The translations under genes were made by a program, and so were the position numbers. Under the pieces are notes generated by a model. The model ran no database searches, was not told where the DNA came from, and saw only the letters and a program-made list of their open reading frames with translations. A stretch of DNA of 64,000 bases from Helopsaltes ochotensis (Eukaryota > Chordata > Aves > Passeriformes > Locustellidae), in contig VXBM01001214.1 of the NCBI GenBank assembly GCA_013400155.1, positions 171,502 to 235,501 of the forward strand. Direction: 5' to 3'. Shown here one piece after another: positions 59,987 through 64,000 of the stretch; the stretch's first letter is position 1, and each line of letters starts with the position of its first letter.

Positions 59987-61632
59987 AAGCTTGCTGTTTG
60001 ATTTCTTTCAGTTATTTTTGTTGTCACTACTCTTAACAACTTTGGATTAGGGAGTCAGGGAAAGAGAGCTTCATTATGTGCATTGCTGAATTCCTAACTC
60101 AGTCAGTGTAAAAAAAAATGTTTCCTAGAAACCACAAGTGAAACATACCTCTGAAAGTATATAATAACACAAATTTTCACTTAGATACCTTTGTGATTTT
60201 CCTGAAGTTTGTTTCTAGGATTTGAAGCTATAATCACAAAATCAGAAAATCATAAAAAGAATGGACACCTTGTTTTGTGCCTGTTCACAGAAGCTGAATG
60301 ATAAGCAAGAAGACTAGTTTCAGTTTGTTTGTTTGCTTGCTTATTTGTATTGTGATTTTTTTTCCCCGTTAAAAATGGAGGAAAGGTTTTTTCTGGGGGC
60401 GTGTTGTTGTTGTTGCTGGTTTTTGTGTGTGGTTTTTTGTGCCTTTTTTTTAATAAAAAATTTTGTAATTTAACATTCTCATTAATTTAGGAAAAAAAAC
60501 CAAAACCAAAGAAATACAAAAAATCCTACTCTCTTCTACCATTACACTGGAACCATTAAATATTTTGTTCTGTTTCTTATATCCTCAGTCATCATTTTAA
60601 TAGTAGGGTTAAAAAAATAAAAAACCTTAAAAAAAACTTTTGAAGAAGGTAATATTTTCCTCTAATGCTCATTTTGTCCAAACCCATAATTCATTTGAAA
60701 ACAAAAAAAGGCTTAGCTAGAACCTTAACTGGCTCAGTATCTCTGCAGACTCTGCTCCTCTTAAGGTTTCTTATTGTGATCTACCTTATGTGAATTTTAA
60801 CCACATCTCACACTTGGACTTGAAAAAAACATATATTTGGTACCTGTTTTGGCAACAAACACACATCAGGGTTGTAGAAAAGTGAAGGGGAAAGCCATAA
60901 TATATCTTAGAAAGCCATTATATATCTTAGAACAGTTATTAAAGTCAACAATTTCTTCTTTCAGCAAAAGTATCTTTGCACTTGGCAGAGTGAGTGTTGA
61001 GCTCTGAGGCTACTGTAGGGCAGAGCTCACATAGAGGAGATCTGTTCTCTTTAGCTCTCTACACCCCTAAAGCTGCATTTGGGCTGATGAGGTACCGGTT
61101 TCAGGGAGGAAAACCGATGACAGATAATGCAATGTTCCATTAAATGCAGCAGAAAGTCACTCACTTTCGGATAATAAACTCCTAAAGAAAAGGGAGGATT
61201 AGATTATAGCTTACGTTAAAATAGATCAAAGGAGTTATTCTTCATTTACACTCTGGTAAGATGGAGAAGTCTCAGGACCTATTTTTTACAAAACCTTCAC
61301 TAAATCAAAACTCTGCAATTCATCACCTTACACAGAAATATAATTTGCTGGTGAAGTTTTGCTCTTTGAATTCCAATACCTTGTTTCCCTACGTTTTCCT
61401 GTGAAACTCAGTTGCTCTGCAGCAATAGCATCATTGCATAATAAATATGGAACTAACCAGAAAGTCTGTATTGGGTTGTTTGTAACTTTTGTGGGGAGAT
61501 GACCTGCCACCCCGATTTTTTCGGCCTTTCTGATGTTGTTCACAGTTTCCTGATGTTTTCATAGTTTTTAGTTCTTTTTCACACAAGTATTATAAATAGA
61601 AGTAATGTTTGCAGTAGGACAAGGTTGTTTTT
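59987..61632 (+). repeat. 1,646-bp duplicated segment, copy 2 (probable assembly artefact)
   Basis: Second copy of 58340-59985. It continues without a break into the rest of the LTR, so this is the copy joined to the downstream sequence. Confidence 0.97.
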
Positions 61633-61824
61633 TATTCCTCTCTCTCGAGGAGGGGACAGTTGATGGACTTTCGGTTTGACCACTGTGATTGGAAGGGTGG
61701 TGACATTATCCTCCAATCCATGGTCTGGGTGAAAATACTATGCATTGGAATCAGAGAATAAAGGTCAACTTTTTATGCCTTGGAATCTGGACAGAGTCCA
61801 TGTGCGTTCCTTTCATGTCCTACA
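61500..61824 (+). mobile_element. LTR of the recurrent family
   Basis: 'ttcggcctttctgatg', 'gaggaggggacagttgatgg', 'ggtttgaccactgtgattgg', 'cctccaatccatggtc' and an AATAAA near 61759, ending ...CCTACA, match the LTRs at 8, 17.5 and 41.7 kb. The 5' edge is uncertain. The first ~130 bp also occur truncated at the end of duplication copy 1 (59853-59985). It is a solo LTR with no viral genes beside it. Confidence 0.72.
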
Positions 61825-64000
61825 GTGACAGTGACCACTATGGAAAAATCTTGGATTAAGTTCCAGATAATAAATACTCCAATAATCAATGTCTTTTATT
61901 GGAATTTTGGGGTCATCTAGGAAGATGAGTTCAGGTTGCAAAATTCAGACCCAAAATATGAAGATGTTGGACTCTAAATTCAAATCCAAACTTGAGCTCA
62001 GTCAGTTTTATAATCATTTACAGGAAAAAAAACCAGTTTGTTTGAGAATTCTGATATACACTCTGAAATTTAGGGATGATCTATTCTGCTTCAGAACACT
62101 CTCATCTTCTTGCTGGAGATAGCCTGGGGATCCCTGTACTGTAAAATCAAAGAGAATAAGGGAAAACAATCAAGGCTAAGGCATAAAATAGTAAAATAAA
62201 GGTTGTGTTATGTTCCTCAAAGGGCAAAACAGGTGTTTATTAGGAAACAAGAGGCACTCCACTGGCTGTGTGTGGCAGTGGGAAGAAATTCACTGATCAA
62301 CACACACAACTGGTGTGGTCAGCCTTCACCTGGGAGTGATGTGACAGACTGCACACTGTGCCGGGGGAGATTCTCCTCCTGGGAGCATGACTGAGGGATA
62401 GTCTGTGGGAGCTGCCCTCCTCTGTGCCCATCCTGTGACACTGCCTTCATCTGTTCTGAAAATTATTCTCAGAGATATCTTGTCAGGATGGTTTGTGAGG
62501 AGCAAAGCTCAGACCACAGCACATGGCAGGGTATAGAACCACAGAGGCTTTTGAGATGCAGTTAATCTGACCTTGGGGTCCTAATATCTGAAAAGTTTCC
62601 AGTGCTGATCTGCTGGGGTTTTTTACCATTGTGACAGTCACTTTTTTGTCTGCTCTCACTGGTACTGAGCCAGGATTACAGTGCTCAAAGCAAGAGGAAA
62701 ACATTTCAACAAAAGTCTTTAGATATTGCAGTCTACAGCACAACAATGTCTAAAATCTCTGTATGGAACTGTTCAATGGAGTTTCCAGACCTGAGGAGTC
62801 TCTAAAGTCAGTAATTTAATGAGGTATGGAGTCTCAGAGCCTAAAATTGCCTGATGTATTTAAGCACTTCAGCTGAATAGATTTTAACTAACCATTCCCA
62901 CAACCAGAGAAGACTCCTCTAGTGACCATATTATGAACCCTTTCCAGATTTTTTCTCCCTCAACTGTAGTAGAAAGAAATTTTTAAAAATCTAAAAAAGC
63001 CTTAGTAAAAGGGGATTAAGAGGGTCTCTGACCCAGACACCAAGAACAAGAACAAAAAATGAACTTTTCTTGAAATATGAATTCTAGATCCTATTCCCTC
63101 AGGTTTCTAAAGGAATTTATATTCAATGGTTATTAGCAAAAGAACCAGAATTTAAGAATCAGAATTGCAGTCCCTTTATCTGCAGCTAAATGTTGACACT
63201 GATACACCAGAAATTGAAATTCTTGTCTGCTTTTATTCTAGATTCCTGAGTTTGAACACGGGACTGAGCAGTGATGACTCCTGGCTTCTCCAAGCATCAG
63301 CAGGTGGAACGTGGTTTCCATAAAGATTAACCCCTCAATTCCAGCTGAAGGTGCTTTGGATTTACACTGCACAACAAGGGCAGGGTCAAGGCATCCCAGC
63401 TGTAGGGGATAAGAGGAACTTCCAGCAGCAATTTTTTAACTCAGGATTGTTTTGTGCAAGTAAATAAGGCATGGAGCAAACATTTATAGCAGATGAGGCT
63501 TCCTCTGGATGCAAAGGCAAACACTTACCTGTAGTTTTCCAGCATTAACAGACCTGGAAGGAGGAAGATACTCAGACACCCAGTTTAGCAAGAGTGGCAG
63601 TTTAGGAGGTCTGACAAACACCACCTGAAACTGGAGGTGTTAATGCCTTCTTAGACCTTAGGCTGGATTTTCCTGGATTATTCTTTTAGCTCAGGCTTCC
63701 ACTTTTTTGCCACCCAAGTGCCCTGCTCGACATGTGCCAGAAGCTGTTTCTTCAGATGAGAAGCTGGCACTCAATGCCAGATGGTTCTCATGACTCACTG
63801 CCCTCTCAGGCAGACACAGAGAGCAAGAGGGAGAACAGGGGAGGCACATTCATTACCTTCTACATCTGTTTTTCATAAATCAAGACTAATACAAAGGTGC
63901 TGCCACACTTTTCCAGAGGTAGGAAATCACATGCGTCACCTGGATAAGTTCCTTAGCTTACAAGTTGACTAACATGTCAACACCAAAATTGTGCAGGATG
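61825..64000. other. Non-coding DNA, nothing recognised
   Basis: No gene or transposon is recognised. Open frames are under 90 codons with no visible domain. Composition is a little more GC-rich than the window average. Confidence 0.6.

Noticed and set aside
59681..61543. Two almost identical 71-codon minus-strand frames that look like paralogues
   Set aside because: They lie in the two copies of the probable false duplication and the frames themselves have no domain.

Overview
The window reads as non-coding nuclear DNA from a bird, most likely a passerine. The evidence is the repeat content. There are about a dozen 5'-truncated CR1 LINE fragments, recognisable by their 3' end: an octamer tail of the type ATTCTGTG/ATTCTATG, the 'gggttggaagggacctt' block and the 'cagagaagctgtgg' block. 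There are also at least five copies of one LTR family plus several other solo-LTR-like pieces. There is no bacterial, viral-genome or plasmid organisation. By eye the DNA is AT-rich, and the open frames are short, overlap in several frames, and look like chance. I recognise no protein-coding gene, tRNA or rRNA. The region is either intergenic or a long intron.

Layout. 1-7.7 kb is AT-rich single-copy-looking DNA with a G/T tract and an (AT)n microsatellite. 7.7-8.9 kb has two pieces of a sense CR1 flanking an LTR that contains a 355-base assembly gap. 8.9-17.5 kb is mostly unique, with a second LTR at 11.1-11.4 kb and two very long poly(A) runs. A clear LTR with TATA and poly(A) signals lies at 17.5-17.9 kb. 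18-31 kb is mostly unique, with a 57-base poly(T), an inverted pair of CR1 pieces at 23.9-24.2 kb, an LTR-like piece at 25.4-25.7 kb and an (ATT)24 microsatellite. A 4 x 50-bp minisatellite sits at 31.2-31.4 kb. An antisense CR1 abuts a minus-strand LTR-like element at 31.8-32.7 kb. 36.0-36.8 kb has a G/T-only tract and another LTR-like piece. CR1s follow at 37.3, 39.2, 44.0-44.5, 45.5-46.2, 46.3, 49.0 and 54.3 kb.

The richest part is 43.8-46.5 kb. A complete 335-bp solo LTR (45770-46104) has TG/CA ends and a 6-bp target duplication (one mismatch), and it splits a CR1. That CR1 in turn abuts one of two diverged copies of a ~76-bp segment that precedes antisense CR1 tails at two places 2.3 kb apart. 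At 58.34-61.63 kb a 1,646-bp segment occurs twice head-to-tail, separated by a single N and differing at one base that I could find. This is almost certainly an unmerged contig overlap rather than biology.

I did not find a convincing new biological system. The observations most worth checking are the false duplication, the nested LTR, the shared flank beside two CR1s, the minisatellite and the cluster of G/T-only tracts.
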